Notes under the pieces: generated by a model
Databases searched by the model: none
The model's input: only the letters and a program-made list of their open reading frames with translations
What the model was told of the DNA's origin: nothing
Made by a program: the position numbers and the translations under genes
In this document: positions 20,601-33,600 of the stretch, piece after piece
Position numbering within the stretch: position 1 is the stretch's first letter
Layout of the letters: each line of letters starts with the position of its first letter
Assembly (NCBI GenBank): GCA_036867785.1
Contig: CP145421.1
Coordinates: forward strand, 744,001-808,000
From: Plasmodiophora brassicae
Taxonomy: Eukaryota; Endomyxa: Phytomyxea; Phytomyxea; Plasmodiophorida
Reading direction: 5' to 3'
Length of the DNA: 64,000 nucleotides

Positions 20601-23600
20601 CTGGAATGTAGAGCTGGAACTACACCTGGCCAGGACCCATAGGAACTGGTTAATGCAAAGGTCGACCTCCCCGATAGCAGTGGCACGTTTTCTACGACGT
20701 CGTTTGCCATGTTCTCCAAGGTCCCCATAGTCAAGGGCGTACCACGCAGTGCTTGACTTTGCAAGAAGAACCTGTCCGTGCAGAAGTCAGACAATATCTC
20801 GGCACAATAAGAGGTTAGGGCGCACCTTTGCAGAACGTTCATCCCAATCTTCGGCTTGCCTCACCGAACCACGAGGTGGAACAATCGTGATCCGCGCATT
20901 AGACGCGGCAACCGCGCATGCCATTGGACCGCAAATGCCAGTGTATGCGATTCCTTGCGACACACCATTTTTCCAGAACGCGACAGACCCAGATTTCGCA
21001 GAATAGCAAATGGTAATGATATCCCCCATGCCAAACGGCTCGCCGTACTCCTCCATACATCCTCCAGTAACCTTTGATCCGCTTCCAGCATCGTAACTCC
21101 ACCCAGCGCTCATCATTCGATTGGGTGACATGCCAGGTGAGCTGATGGACCTCAGGGGAAGGAGACCAACGATGAGGTCTGATAGAGCAGATGGGCCAGA
21201 CTCGATGCTTATAGAGATAGCGTCAACTACTTCTTCGCCGGTCCATGCAATATCCAGGCAAGAAAATTCGACGCCGGACGGCTCGGCGGGATTGATTCCA
21301 CTGAATTCAGCAGATGAATTCGAAGTAGCCTCCCAGTAATGAAAGCGGGCACCGGAATGCTTGTCGGAACCCTCGGGCGCCAAAGCCTGCTCTTTCTCCG
21401 TCTTCCGAGAAGCAGCCCTCTTTTGACCCGTCGACAATTCGGCACCCTGATCAGTTGATGGCAAGTGGACAGCTTTAGCTTCGCATACACAGCACTTTGT
21501 CTCTGTTGCAGCATTCAGGTACGTGCATTGTTTGCACGCCCATGCAGTCGATTGTGGCTGTGCCTGGTTACGGGGAGTTGTACAGACAGCGCAAGTTTTC
21601 GATTCGGGATCATTCAAGAATGTGCAGGCTTTACAGCTCCACTGGGAAAGAAGCATCAGTGCCTCCATCTCGCGCGCCAGTTCGGCAGCCTTTGCCGCTT
21701 CTGCCTCCATGGCAACAATGTCGGCGCGTTGGTCTTGTAAGTCGTGAATCTGCTCGAAAACAACGAGCAGAATGTCGTTCAGCAACGAGTGCGCCAGTTC
21801 AGAGTTCCCGTCAGAACCGAGGACTGAGCAACGAGCAATCGAGTACAATATCAGTCGAAACAGGCACCATGCTGCATAACGGGTTTTCCATTGCCAATCC
21901 CCGCAGTCGAATTTGAGGACTGGTTTAAGCAGTCGGACAACGCCGGTCCTGTACAGCTGCTCAACATCGACGTTACCGAACTCGAATGTCAGCAAGTTGA
22001 GGCAAAGCAAGAGTTCACTCTCTTCCATTGGCGTCCTAGCCAATGACGCAACAAGTGAATAATAGGATCTCAGTAGTTTCTCACGCAAGGTCTTTCCAGC
22101 GGAAGCTGTTCCTGACAGGAGGTGAAATCTCGAAACAGTTCCTTCACCAGACCGAGATGTTTCTGGAGGAGCAGAAACTGATTGTCGATGAACCGCTTGT
22201 CCAACATTTTTGAGAATGTCGATGCGCATATCATGATCCGAAACAGCACGAAGCAGCTCAAATATAACATTTACGGTATGCAACCGAAGTGCCGCCACTG
22301 ATCGTTGAGCAACGATGGAACGATTTAACGACGGCACATCCACGCTGGGGTCCTGAATGAAGTGCAATATTTGCCTACTAACGTAAGCGTCGTGGTCCTT
22401 ACTGATACCCCCGCAAGTGTTGATAGTGTCAGCGTACTCGGCCATAATCGGCTTCGATGCCATCGAGTGGCAGTCATTCTTCAGCAACCTCATCGCTCGC
22501 AAAGTGTTTCGAACAGTATTGCGTGATCTCGAATTGCCACGAAGCAAGACTGGAAGCTGATACGATACTGATCCCGAACTTTGCCGAGTCAAACTGAGAG
22601 GTTCCAGGGACGCAGTTGCGGCAATCCCACGAAGAAACCGTGTCCGTTCCAGTATGGGCTGGACAATAAGTTCGCGTTCGTATCCCTAAAAGCAGTACAT
22701 ATTACACTTAAGAAAATATTCTTTTGATACCGCATACCTGTCCAAATCGAGTGGCCACAAACGATTCGATTTCAGATGCTTTACGCCATAAGCGAAGCAA
22801 TGTGTCATCCGGGCGCTGTGACGAATCCTCAAAGACACAAAGGAGGGCCTGCCATGTACAAACGTCAAAATGGCGCAGGAAATCCAGCTACCTACATTGA
22901 CGCACCTGATCTATTCTTGACGCGTGCTTGACCATTACAGCGAATACTGCTCGAGTTGCCCGTTCGGCGTGTGCTTTGATGCTTGGCGGAAGAGGGAACG
23001 TACATCGCGCAAAAGAGCTCAGCTTGCTAATCAGCTTTGCACCGCGCCCCGAGTTATCAGTTATCTCATTTAAGAAATCTTCATCTTCGTCCTGGAAGCC
23101 CCAGATGATCAGCGAAAACAATACGCGAAACCAAGCTAACGAACCTCCGAACGGTGCCTGAAGCAAGACGGTGGTAACCCGATGCCAGCACTTGCAGTAA
23201 AGGGGCAGAGTTCTCGCGCAAAAGGATTGGTAGGTTCAAAGCTCCCACTCAGTAAACTCGATTCAAGCCACGCATTGTCGACAGCCTGAATGAAAGCAGA
23301 ACGTGCCGTCAGTATTGGTAACGGACAGAAAATGTGCAGAACGAACCCGTTCTTCCGAACTTCCAGACCTGTTCAGCATCAGACTTGCAAAGTCGCCGGA
23401 CAACCATGAAATTGTACGTGCAAGGTCATGCACCCATGAAAACGCCCGAGATACGAATTGCCCCGATACCTAATGGTTCTTGTTTAGATTAACCACAGCA
23501 GCACGTAACTGCACTAGTTTACCTGGATCCGGAATCCCCAAGCACCATCGGCGTTCTTAGATGCCGCGCGAAAGACACAAGATAAACTAGAGGCCCTGAT

Positions 23601-26309
23601 GGCCAACTCTTGCCCGTTCAGAGCCCACTGTTGTCCGCTGAACCGCGCGACACGTGTTTTATCCGGTCCTTCACCTGCGTAGATTTCAAGAATATCATTC
23701 CCTCCCGCTGTCGAGCACCGAGGGTCAAGCGTAATAACAAGCTGGTCGCTTCTGTGGAAATGTTAGGACCTCTGCGCTAGTATAAACTTGTAGAAATTAC
23801 CTTTCCATCGATACTACATGAACAGAAGAGCAACCTCCGACATATGGATGACCGCTTTCAATGACTTGGACCTGCGATCGTTTCACAGGCTTGCACTTCA
23901 GCAGAAGGACCAGCTTTCGCAGCTCAGAAATTGATTGGATTAGCGCAGTTAGAGGTTTGACGAGAAACGGTGATAATTCGGCACGGTCCTCTGACTGAAA
24001 TGATGCCAATGCATTCAGCAGCGGAGCTAACAACGTTGTCAAACATGAATGCTTCAATGGCACTTCTAGGCTAGACAGGCTCGCAACGTTTGACGTTTGG
24101 GCATGTGTCACGCAGAAATTAACCTGAACGTCATGAGTTAGAACGCGATTCACGTAGAATGTGATCAACAGCACCACACCATCATACACGCCGCATCGAT
24201 GATTATGCGACAATACCGTGCGAGGTTTGAGACAACGATCGTCATCCTTTCACGGTCGCCAACGTTGCGTAGGAAGTCCAACAGGGAGGCTACTTGGGAG
24301 AGGAACGGTGCAAGCAGACATTTTGCTTGACACAGACTCGATTGACTGATATCTGAAGCTCTGGAAACAAGACCAAGTTCCCCGGATGGGTCGGAGGTAC
24401 TCATCCTATTGGTCCCGATGACATCCTCCAGGTTTTGTTGACATTCTCTTATAGCGTCGCTAGTGAGGACGGTCACGAGTTCAAACAACGCCAATTCATC
24501 ATCAAGTTTGCTTTCGGGAAAGCAACCATGGAGTCTAGCAAAGAGAGAGAAAACGGGACCAGGTTGCGTTAACCTGGCTTGGAGTAACTGAAGCAACTTT
24601 TGTTCGACATGGGTGAGATTTGGCAAAGAAGAGCCCTGCTGCCTCAATAAGAGGCTAGTTACAAAATGCGCTTGCTCATGGAATGATGGAAAGAACACCT
24701 CGAAACCGTAAGCTATGGTTACAAGACCCTCCCTTTGGACCATGTCTGAAACACCTCCTGATGGGCCGGCTTCGCTGGTAGAACACCGGTGCCCAGCCAA
24801 ACCGAAAAGGAGATCCCAGCATTCGTTTGCGGTTGTCGACGAAGCACCAAAGCATGTAAAATCCATCGAGCATAGAGCCATTGTGCGGATGTGGGCTTTA
24901 AGAACAAGAAGAGCGCTTAACAGGATGTCAACGCTACCTGCTTCGCCAGAGTTCACCGCTAAACCTGCTGATCGGACAATGGTAACGAGATCGGTAAGGG
25001 CGCGCTCAGATACCTCGATGGCCAAAGGGTGATCAATCCTGGTTAACCCGTCCCAGCCGGTGTTGCCAACATTGACAATGTCGTCGTCGGGACTGAGGGA
25101 TATCGCCCGTTGTTTCATATGAACAAGTAACAGAAGAGCAATCTGCTTGGGCTCTGGCATGCTCAGCAGGACCAAGCGAAGGTGCTTGTCAACGTTCACA
25201 AACATACGATCTGATGGATCGACATTAGAGACCTTTGTGATGCCGGACGCCGCCGACTGCTTCGAGGCTTCAGCGAGGGATGGCGGATTCTGCTCGAAGT
25301 TACCAGTGGGATACACACTCGCTGCAGTCGCTTCCCTTCTGGAGTCGCCTTCATGTTCAGCTGGACTATCAAGGGGTTTCTCCAATGCGTTCGAGTCGGA
25401 GCCTGGATGAGAAATTTGAGCCGTAGCGAGACCTTTGTACGTAGCGAGCTCATGGACGAGATTGACGAAGTCCTCATTCCAAAGAGACAATTCGGGATCC
25501 AAGGACAGAAGAGCAATAACCCCATGCAGAAGCCCTTGTGCAGACCCTCGCAGCACACTAAGCTTAAGCGTGAGATAAATTGCAAGCGAGCGCTCTTGAC
25601 CAGAGCTCTTCTCGTCGTAAATGATGCGGTCAAGAAATTCAACGATGGGCGTAAGCCATACAGGCGCTAGTGAACACTTCGGTTCGTCCGGACCTTCACT
25701 AGACGCCAGCTCTAGCGCTGGTACATCCTTCAACAGATCGCGAAACATCATCAGGACCTCGATTAAGACAGTCGGCTCATTGTTCTTCACCGACTCAACA
25801 AGGGTGACAATGAGCGATATGGCATAGCGAATACCGAGCCTCTTTGCCTGAGAATGAGACATTGGAGCGAATGAGCTGGATGGCTGGCTGACCTCATCAG
25901 CCTGTTCAGAACGGCAGCGTAGCTGGGCGAGTCGCATGGCTTCAGCCCTTGCTTCGCACGCACGTGCGCCTCGCCGAACAAGAGCGGCATGAACTTCTCG
26001 AATGACATACATACGACGGTGAAGGTCAATTGCGAATTTGTCGAGACCAACGCCGTCGACGAGCAGGGCAATGTCAGACATGAGCCCGTGAAGCAGGTCA
26101 TCGGACCTCTCAAGCGCGGCGAACGGCGCGAACGCCTCGGTGAAACATTCCGCCCGAACCTCGAATTCAGCCCGCGTCGGATGCACATATTCGCGGCCGA
26201 CCGCTCGCAGCGTCCGCTCCAGCAGCGGATTCTGCCAGTCGACCTGGCTCAGGCACGCCACGATCGCCTGATCCTCGTCATCTGAGCGCGCCGACTGGCC
26301 GGCGCCCAT
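12902..26309 (-). CDS. Giant HECT E3 ubiquitin ligase (HERC/HECTD-like)
   Basis: One gene of about 13.4 kb with twenty or more short introns; by eye, successive exons join in frame (for example a block ending SRIDQ to LDFLRHFDVCTW to GYERELI around 22680-22920), so the domains belong to one protein of roughly 4,000 residues. Order from the N-terminus: MGAGQS start, long helical region, CUB-like fold, SPRY, two RanBP2-type zinc fingers, RCC1 propeller, two LamG/ConA-like folds, two UBA domains, HECT. HECT ligases accept ubiquitin on a cysteine and pass it to substrate; the RanBP2 fingers and UBAs would bind ubiquitin, and the SPRY, RCC1 and LamG parts would bind partners. ATG 26309 is chosen because it gives an N-myristoylation-type start; an in-frame ATG lies at 26372. 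The nearest relatives are probably HERC1 or HECTD4. Confidence 0.86.
15967..16255 (-). other. Tandem UBA domains of the giant ligase
   Basis: Two three-helix UBA-like repeats: one with LQQMGFPPSWVLRAMRRC and HWILTH, the next with LHNTGFPVQLCREALL and ALSWLVDRL. MGF/TGF loops and the closing AxxWL helix are the usual ubiquitin-binding surface. Confidence 0.8.
16343..17390 (-). other. Two LamG/concanavalin-like folds of the giant ligase
   Basis: Two beta-sandwich modules: the C-terminal one has ESWHRVSIVVDGS, VTIYVDGRQVCVF and LYRTALSARDVLDL; the N-terminal one has DGEWHTFTVIGS, LDLYFDGLVIATV and MRDVALWDVPLNEEQV. Both follow the pattern of LamG-like jelly rolls. Confidence 0.72.
17972..19407 (-). 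other. RCC1-repeat propeller of the giant ligase
   Basis: Repeats of the RCC1 type across several exons: FGKGDNGRLGFGN, GDDGRLGHGST, HIAAGWDHSMAITNEG, GGQDHTVVVTARGHVFGFG and others with the W-G and H-S-x-A-x-T pattern. Introns fall between blades. Confidence 0.83.
20830..21660 (-). other. SPRY domain and two RanBP2 zinc fingers of the giant ligase
   Basis: Two fingers with W-x-C-x2-C-x10-C-x2-C spacing: WSCKACTFLNDPESKTCAVC (from 21641) and WACKQCTYLN with CCVC (from 21542). About 200 bases downstream a SPRY fold has GDIITICYSAKSGSVAFWKN and GICGPMACAVAAS. This finger type binds Lys63-linked ubiquitin or RNA in other proteins. Confidence 0.85.
23533..23770 (-). other. CUB-like fold of the giant ligase
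   Basis: A segment with SDQLVITLDPRCST, NDILEIYAGEG and SLSCVFRAASKNADGAWGF, resembling the CUB-like modules found in other giant ubiquitin ligases. Confidence 0.6.
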
Positions 26310-26506
26310 GACGTGAGCGTTCGCCCGGCCCCGGCAAGCAAATTTCCACGATCGCCCCAACCACTTTCGCAAAGGCGGCAGACCACAGAACGTGGTACGT
26401 TACGATACGATGGCGAGGAAGAATCCAAAAATGGTGCCGGGAAGCTCTCCGAGCCGACCATTTTGCTGCGTACGGCCCGACCCGGTCGAGCTGCTGCAGT
26501 TCATTG

Positions 26507-26767
26507 CTAGCGTCTCATAGTAATGCCAAAGGAGACAGCAAGGACGATCACCGCCAGGAATGACCATCCGTAGCCGTGGCCGGTGCTGACGTTCGGACGC
26601 GTTCGTTCGCGCTTTGCCTGGTCATGCATCATCACGACTGGCGCAGAACGAGCGCGCATCTCCCTGTTCTGCACATGCCCTCGCTGTACTCTAGAGCTGA
26701 CGGCATTGCGCTCTTGGTTCTTGTCGTCGCTGACAACGTTAATGAAGAAGGCGCGTCTAGTAGTCAT
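26507..26767 (-). CDS. Small tail-anchored protein, possibly SERP/RAMP4-like
   Basis: An open frame of 86 residues from the second ATG. It is basic and polar, then ends with a single membrane helix (GWSFLAVIVLAVSFGITM) and two arginines. The QRGHVQNR stretch followed by a C-terminal helix recalls RAMP4/SERP proteins of the ER translocon, whose conserved part reads QRGNV. The rest does not align well and an intron may be hidden. The gene sits 105 bp upstream of, and divergent from, the eIF3l gene. Confidence 0.4.
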   Translation of the reverse strand: MTTRRAFFINVVSDDKNQERNAVSSRVQRGHVQNREMRARSAPVVMMHDQAKRERTRPNVSTGHGYGWSFLAVIVLAVSFGITMRR

Positions 26768-26871
26768 TGCTGGGATGGATTTCGAATGACAGTTCCGGCG
26801 TTGGAATGACTTCACAGTGACAGGTCAGGGTCAATAAACATCATTCTCTGCCAGAGGCACCTTCATCTATA

Positions 26872-28675
26872 ATGCTATCTGCCATGGGTATCTATCTACC
26901 TAGTCCGGGAGGATGCGAGATAAGGGATATTGTTTGCAATGGAATTATTATGGAGCCAGTCCAACAGACGTCCCCACCCCACACACGGGCCACGGTCCAT
27001 GGCTGGCGGAGTCCGTCACGGACGCCGTGCTTTCCGAACTATCCGACCATGTTCTCGCAGGACGTCTCGAACGAGTGGGCGGTGCCCGATGCGGTTCGCA
27101 AGTTCGTCACTGCCTTGCACCGGGCCATTACCGATCGGTCAGCGTACGAGATTGCTGATCTCTACACGGTTCAATATTCGAAGACGACGGAACGGTTTTT
27201 CAAGGCGTCTCCGTGGCCGACGGCAGACCTGATTGCCGATATCGTGTCCAATGATGCCGATTTCCTGGTTGTCTATAGGGAGATGTTCTATCGCCACGTG
27301 CACAACAACCGTGATTGCTTTCCTACTGTCCAGGATCGGGTCGCTGCGTTCAAGAACTATATCGAGCTGTTCAACATTTTCCTGAAGCAGTCTGAATCCG
27401 AACCGAAGCTGGATTTGCCACAACCGTGGTTGTGGGATATCGTCAACGATTTCGTCCTTCAGAAGTTCGCGTTCGACGAATGGGTCGCGACCGCTGATCA
27501 AGAGGACCTCGCCCAAATTGCAGGTGAACGCGATCCGATCTGGTCGATGCCGATTGTGTTGCAGTATCTGCATGCTCTGGTTAATAAGGGCCGCGTTCCC
27601 TTGAAACTGAACCCAGCTGTTTCCCCAACTGACGCTGGCGGTGACACTGGATTCGGCATTGCCAATTCCACGCGGACGATGGCACATTTCGCGCTTATCT
27701 GTCTCGCTCACGTACACATGCGTCTGGGCGACTACCAGACGGCCATTGACACGCTGGAGCCGATTGACTCTCGTAAGCGCTCTCAGGTTGCGAAGATGTA
27801 CTCGTGCTTCTCTACACTGTCTGTGTCGCACGTGCTGCTGGCTTGTAACTTCCTGCTGACGTGACCTTTGTAGGCATTACACCATGGCTTTATCCTTCGT
27901 GATGCTTCACAGATTCATGGAAGCTATTCGTGTTTCTGCCGCGTTGATATCCTACTCACAGAACACGAAGGCGTTTGCTGCACACCGAGCATGGGAAATG
28001 ACCCAAGGATTCGGTGCGCGGACTCCATTTCACGATCAGACGTTGGCACTACTCGCCATCGCATACGCTGTCTGCCCAAATGCACGCATCGATGATTCCG
28101 TCCTGTCGACGGTTAAGGTCGTCTATCATGTCGCACGTTTGCGCCATGTATTGACACTGTCCATGTCTCAGGATGAGTACGGTGACGAAATATCAGAGAT
28201 GGATGCGGGGTCGACAGATGTATTCCGCCGCCTGTTCGACTTTGCCTCGCCGCCTGCGCTTGGCGATGCTGTTGAGCAGCGTAGCCATCGTCTGTCAATA
28301 TTCCTCAAGGTCCGCTGCATTCTACGTGCGCGAAGTATGCATATCTAATTGCAACCACAGGAGGTGACCCAGCGCCAAGCTCTCAACGGCATCGACCTGT
28401 TCCTGAAGCTGTACACCACCATTTCTGTCGATAAGCTGGCGTCGGCGCTGAACATGGATGCGGTTTCCGTTCTGCAACAGCTGCTTGCGCTGAAGCAGCG
28501 TAACCGCATGATCCAGGAAGGTCATGCTGACATCACCAGTTCCGACGTCGATTTCCAGATCTGTGGTGATACTGTCCACGTCCAGTACAGCAAGGCGCCG
28601 CGCGGGCACACGGATTTCTTCCTGCGGAACACGTACAAGCTGAACGAGCTTGCTCGTGATATCGAGCGGATGTAG
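26872..28675 (+). CDS. EIF3L: Translation initiation factor eIF3 subunit L
   Basis: eIF3l is a PCI-domain subunit of the eIF3 complex that binds the 40S ribosome. Three exons (26872-27818, 27874-28309, 28361-28675) with introns of 55 and 51 nt encode up to 565 residues. Conserved blocks: TERFFKASPWPTADLIADIV, YREMFYRHVHNN, LPQPWLWDIVNDFV, IVLQYLHALVNKG, FALICLAHVHMRLGDYQTAI, then HYTMALSFVMLHRFMEAIRV across the first junction, and the C-terminal PCI/winged helix ending DTVHVQYSKAPRGHTDFF. The N-terminus is uncertain. The first in-frame ATG is at 26872, but homology starts near 27070, and another ATG at 27049 may lie in or beside an intron ending at 27060. Confidence 0.91.
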
Positions 28676-28805
28676 TTCGTCAACAATACACTTGCCTGCG
28701 AACTGTTTCAGAGTACCAGGTTGCATGAGACAATATGGCAATGATATTTAGTGTAGGTCCGCTGAGGCATAGGAGACATGTAAGTACGATGGGGCTGATC
28801 ACCAT

Positions 28806-30040
28806 TCATGCAGCTGAGGCGGGATGTCCCACACTTGTTTGGCCAGTTCTGCTTATCGACAGAAGAACGACGCCACCGATCGTGATTGCCAATCCGAGCA
28901 AGAACACCATCAACCGCGCCGTTGTGAAGAAGGCGTACTCTTGAAAGAAGACCATGCCCGAAATCACGCTGCCCAGCAGCCAGCAAAGTTGGAAAACCTG
29001 GTAGCGAATGTATGTTCACACAGTGTCGCCATCGCAACAGGGCAAGCAGAACAAACCGGAACAACATGCGCAGCGTTGAATAGCTTCAAAGCGGAATTCA
29101 GAACCTTGAACTGAAAGAACACGGACGTGCATAATCCGGCCGCTATCTGCTCAAGTACACGATTAGCACAGCATTGCGTTACGCAGCATGAACAAACGCG
29201 ACAGACACAGTACGGCCACAGCGTGGCAAACATGCTCGCCGACCGTTCTTCAATGCAGGCGAAAAGAAGTGATGCAAGGCACTTGGCAAATAGGACATTA
29301 CACGACCCAATGATACCGCTGTAGCACAGTAACATCAGAAACCATTGCCAGTGTGTCGTCGGGTATATCACCTGAGAGCCGACAACGAAAACCGCAGCGT
29401 CCTTGCGTTGTATTTGGCAGAGCTCTGCTTACGGAGGCGCCGCTGCACAACCGATACCCTCGCCAGGATACCGATACCGAGAAGGATGGTGAAGGCATAA
29501 CCAAAGAAGTTGTACGTCAGGTACAGTCTCAGCAGTTCGGAAACCGTCCTTTCCACGTTGGTAGTTCGAGCAGCAATAACAGCTATGATTGTACCAGCGA
29601 ACGTGACAACAGTTGATATTATTTCGATGGACGTAATCGGCTCGCCTAAAATGAACCTTGCGCAGAAGATGTTGAACACCAGCGCAAGCGTTCCAGTTGG
29701 TGCGACTATGATTTGAGGGGCAATCCCCAGGGCTGGAAGGACTAGATCAGCCTCTTTCCAATGGTGCACCCCAGCTGCACTGAAACAAACCTAGAAAGTC
29801 TAACAAACTGGCGGCAGCGACGAGCCCCATTCCAACCAACCAGAGGCCCTGCCTATAATAGCGTGTCGAGTGAGCACTCCGCTGTAGCAGGTCAGCAGCA
29901 ACGGCGGTGTCGGCGCGCCCTGCCGCATGCCGAGAATGGGACAACTTTTGCAAGGAGATGCCGACCGGCGATATACAGGAAGCCATCAGCGCCAGGCCGA
30001 CACCGGCCAGTGTCAGCGACGACGGCGCAACGATACTCAT
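28806..30040 (-). CDS. NIPA-family magnesium transporter
   Basis: A multi-pass membrane protein of the DMT superfamily, most like NIPA Mg2+ transporters. Five exons can be joined. Features in order: SLTLAGVGLALMASCISPVG and ISLQKLSH (first helix), YYRQGLWLVGMGLVAAASLL, then APQIIVAPTGTLALVFNIFC with ARFILGEPITSIEI (the family's P-x-G-x-L-S/A-V and LGE region), VTFAGTIIAVIAA, SGIIGSCNVLFAKCLASLL, FKVLNSALKLFNAAHVVPV, LLGSVISGMVFFQEYAFF and a last helix. The ATG at 30040 starts just before the first helix. Its stop is 130 bp from that of eIF3l on the other strand. Confidence 0.8.
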
Positions 30041-30608
30041 CGCCACAAACGCTGCCCAGACCGGACACGCGACAGCAGGAGTAGAGGGCTCGGTCAAAGA
30101 TTCCCGTCGCGCACGGCGCCACCCATTAATACCATCACGGTGTAACGCAGCGGTGTCCCTCGGAAAACGGTCTGCTCGGGGCACTGGCGGCGCGCAGTGC
30201 GTGGACTTGGAGGATCGACCAGCTCGCAAGTCGCAACGCTCCGCATTCGGACGCCACAGAGCCACGCGGGCGTCGGGCCGGGCCGGGCCGCCGGGGACAT
30301 ATGCACCAACGCCAATGTCAGACGGCGGACTTACAATCCCCATATACGAGAGAACTAAACGTCCCTTTAAGTGTGGGGATGCTTGCGTATTCGTCTGGAA
30401 GATATGCGTTCGGCATCTCTGGCGGGACGAATTTGCAACCTGTGGCGCCCGTCCCTGACAACTCCATGAAACTGATGGTGGACGCACGCTCGCCTCAGGA
30501 ACTGGGGTTTGGGAGCATATGCCGCTATGGGAACGCCGTCGCGAGTATTCCAGGCATTAGGGTCCTGTTGATACAGTACGGTAGCGTCACGCTAGGGCAG
30601 ACAGTACC
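30041..30608. other. Shared upstream region of NIPA and WD40 genes
   Basis: 568 bp between divergent genes. It is GC-rich, with a GGGCCGGGCCGGGCCGCCGGGG tract near 30276-30297. Open frames here are not conserved-looking. No gene is called. Confidence 0.4.
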
Positions 30609-33600
30609 GTGCGATCGCACATGCCCTCGTCGATGTCGTTCGCGGACGACAACATCGAGACGCCGGGGCCGTCGCGTCCGCTTCCCTTCTCGGCGTTGGA
30701 CCATTTCCTGTCTGGTCCCGGGCGCACCGACCGGTCTGCCATTCGGCGACGGCTGCGTCGGGAGGCGGCCGATTTGATTGCGACTCATCGTGCCAGTCAG
30801 GAGGTGAAGGCGCCAGCGGCGCCTTCCAAGCCTGCTGTCCCTCCTCTTGCCCTATCGTCACGAGAAAGCATAAAGTCGCTGTCAGAACCTGGAACGACAG
30901 CGCCCAAGCTTAGCTCGCGGGCGTTCCACCAGCTCTCCTTGAACGACCTTGCCGCCACCGATGATCGGTTCAGCACGAAGACGCTGCTGAACGTCGACGA
31001 GGCCGTCGTTCTCAATGCGACGGATGGTGACCGCGCCCGAACCCTGATCAAGAAAGCGACGCCGTCTCAGGATGGGTGGACGCCGAGGCCGAGGAGGACT
31101 CCTCGACCACGATTGGGCACGGCCCCGGTGTCCCCTGGTGACGACACCCCCGTCGTCGGGACACCGTTCCTGACGGAAGTCGACCCAGGACAGGCGGCCG
31201 CCGCTGTCAGCAACGACGACGATGGAGGTGATGAAGTGTCTGCGGTGGACGTCATGACGCTGCTGGATCACGAACGACTTGGGGACCTGTCGGCCAAGTT
31301 CTCAGCGCATCCAGGCGCAGCGCTGACTCTGCAGCAATTCGTCCACTGTGTGAAACCATACCTGCCGACCACCGTTCATGGTACCGCTGTCATCCGTTGC
31401 TGACTCGGCCCTGTCCTCATCTGGTGCTGCCCGCCAGGTGAACTATCTGTCGTGATGGGCCTCTGTAAACTGTTCGACGAGATCGACGTGAACGGCGATG
31501 GGACGCTTGAATGGAACGAGTTCACGAACTACGTCGTCGATGCTGGCATGCACTCCAGCGACGCCGACACGGCTGAAATGCCTGTGGACGGGTACGAACG
31601 CGTGAGTATCCCCTTGAACATCGGCCGCGAACGCCACGAAATACGGGTCACGAAGCTGGCCTACTTTCCTGGCCTTCACCAGGCGATGATGTGGGATGGC
31701 ACCAAATTACAGGTCAACGTTCTGGACGGCAAGGTAAGCCGCCCGGCAATGACAGCGCTCGAGCGGGTCTGACCTGGGATGCAGAACCTGCACAGCGTTG
31801 CAACATTGCCATCAGGGGCGCATACCGGCTGTATACTGGCGGCAGAGTACATTCCATCCAAGTCTCTGCTCGTCACCGCTGGCAACGACAGGCGGATGTG
31901 TCTCTGGGATCCAGTGCACCAGTACGCGCTCTCGAAGAGGTACCAACATCCCCAGGCGCAGGTAATCGACCGCAGGTAGGCGTGGGGAACGCATATGCTG
32001 ACATCGGGGCAGGTGGCCCTACAATGGCACGACGTGCACGATAGATTGTACACGGCAGACGACCAGCACGCGGTGAACGTGTGGAATATGGGTCAGCCTT
32101 CGATTGGCGTTATTGTCAGGGCCATCGCTCACTTATACTGTTCACAGCGTCGTTGGATCGCCCGGTCAACAACCTTCCGGGGCAGCACGATCTCGCGATT
32201 CTCGACATGTTGCTCCTGAAGAACCTGAACCTGATGGCGACGGCATCACTAGGTGGGCCCTCGATCGTCGCCGTCGCCTCCGGGTCATCCCGACCGCCGC
32301 CGGCTGACGTAAACCGTGTAACTCTAGACGCCACTATTGGCCTGTTCGACATCGTACAGAACCGAAAGAGCCACAGGCTCCGTGGGCATCGTCGTGGCGT
32401 TCTTAGCCTTGCATACCATTCGGAGTACCACTGCCTAGGTCCAGGCCATAACCGCCCTCACACCCATACGCCATGGTTGACGCTGTCACAGTCAGCGCGG
32501 GGTACGACCACAAGGCATTGATCTGGGACCCGTATGTGGACAAGAGCATATGCTCGCTGAACGGGCACTTCAATCCCCTTATCAGTGTCAGCACGGTAGC
32601 CGGGACCCCTCAGATCGTCACGGTACGCTAGCGGCCAATCGTATGCAACGTCCTCCTACTGATGGCGAACGACATATGCAGGCCGACACGTCCGGCTGCG
32701 TGAAGATATGGGACATTCGCAACTACGCCTGCGTCCAAACGATCAATCTCTCGTCGAGCGATGACCTCAGCCTGGAATCGGCCGAGGCGCTCGCCGTGAT
32801 GCCGCAGACGAAAAGGATCATCGTTGGCGGCAAGGGTGGCATCGCCACCTATGACGGCGAGTGCTCGTTTGGGGTTTCCAATGCAATCGAGTGGCTGACA
32901 AACGGCGCCGCCAGGTTTGTCGGCCGCTGGCCGGTACCCCATTCTGGCCGATATCGAGCCGACGACCATAGCCCTCTATAACGACCACTTTGGGACTATC
33001 GTTACAAGCGTCGGGCGGTCGTTGAAGGCAAGCCATGTTGATCAAGGTTGTTCGAGGGTGCTCACGTCCTAGTGCAGGTCTGGGATGTCCGAACCGGTCA
33101 GATTCGTTCCGTGTTCAGGAACGTGACTGAAGCGCCCATAACTGCTATGGCGTTCGACACAAGCCAGAAGAAGGTATTACTGCTGCGATAGCGGGATGCC
33201 TTCCGATGAAGACCAATGGAACGTGTGTAGGTCATCGTTGGAGATTCGTCGGGGACCATCCGGGTCCTGAACGGGCGCAACGGGGCGTTCCTGAAGATTT
33301 GTGACATACCACACGCTCGATGCGTTACAGCACTCTGGTACGCCTCGTCGATGAAGGCCATCGTGTCATGTTCGTGGGACGGCTTGTGTCGCCTGTACGA
33401 CGACTCGGACTCGGTCACCGAGTACGTGTACCTTCGCCGGGAGGCGCAACAGATTGAGCACGAGGTGACCGCGTTCGATGGACGCGAGTGATGCTGCCAC
33501 TGACCACAAGGCAGGTTACGTGCGCGTGCATTTCACAGTCGTTGACGCTGTGTGCGGCGGGAGGGGCACAAGGACGGGTCGTGCTGTGGGACTACGACAC

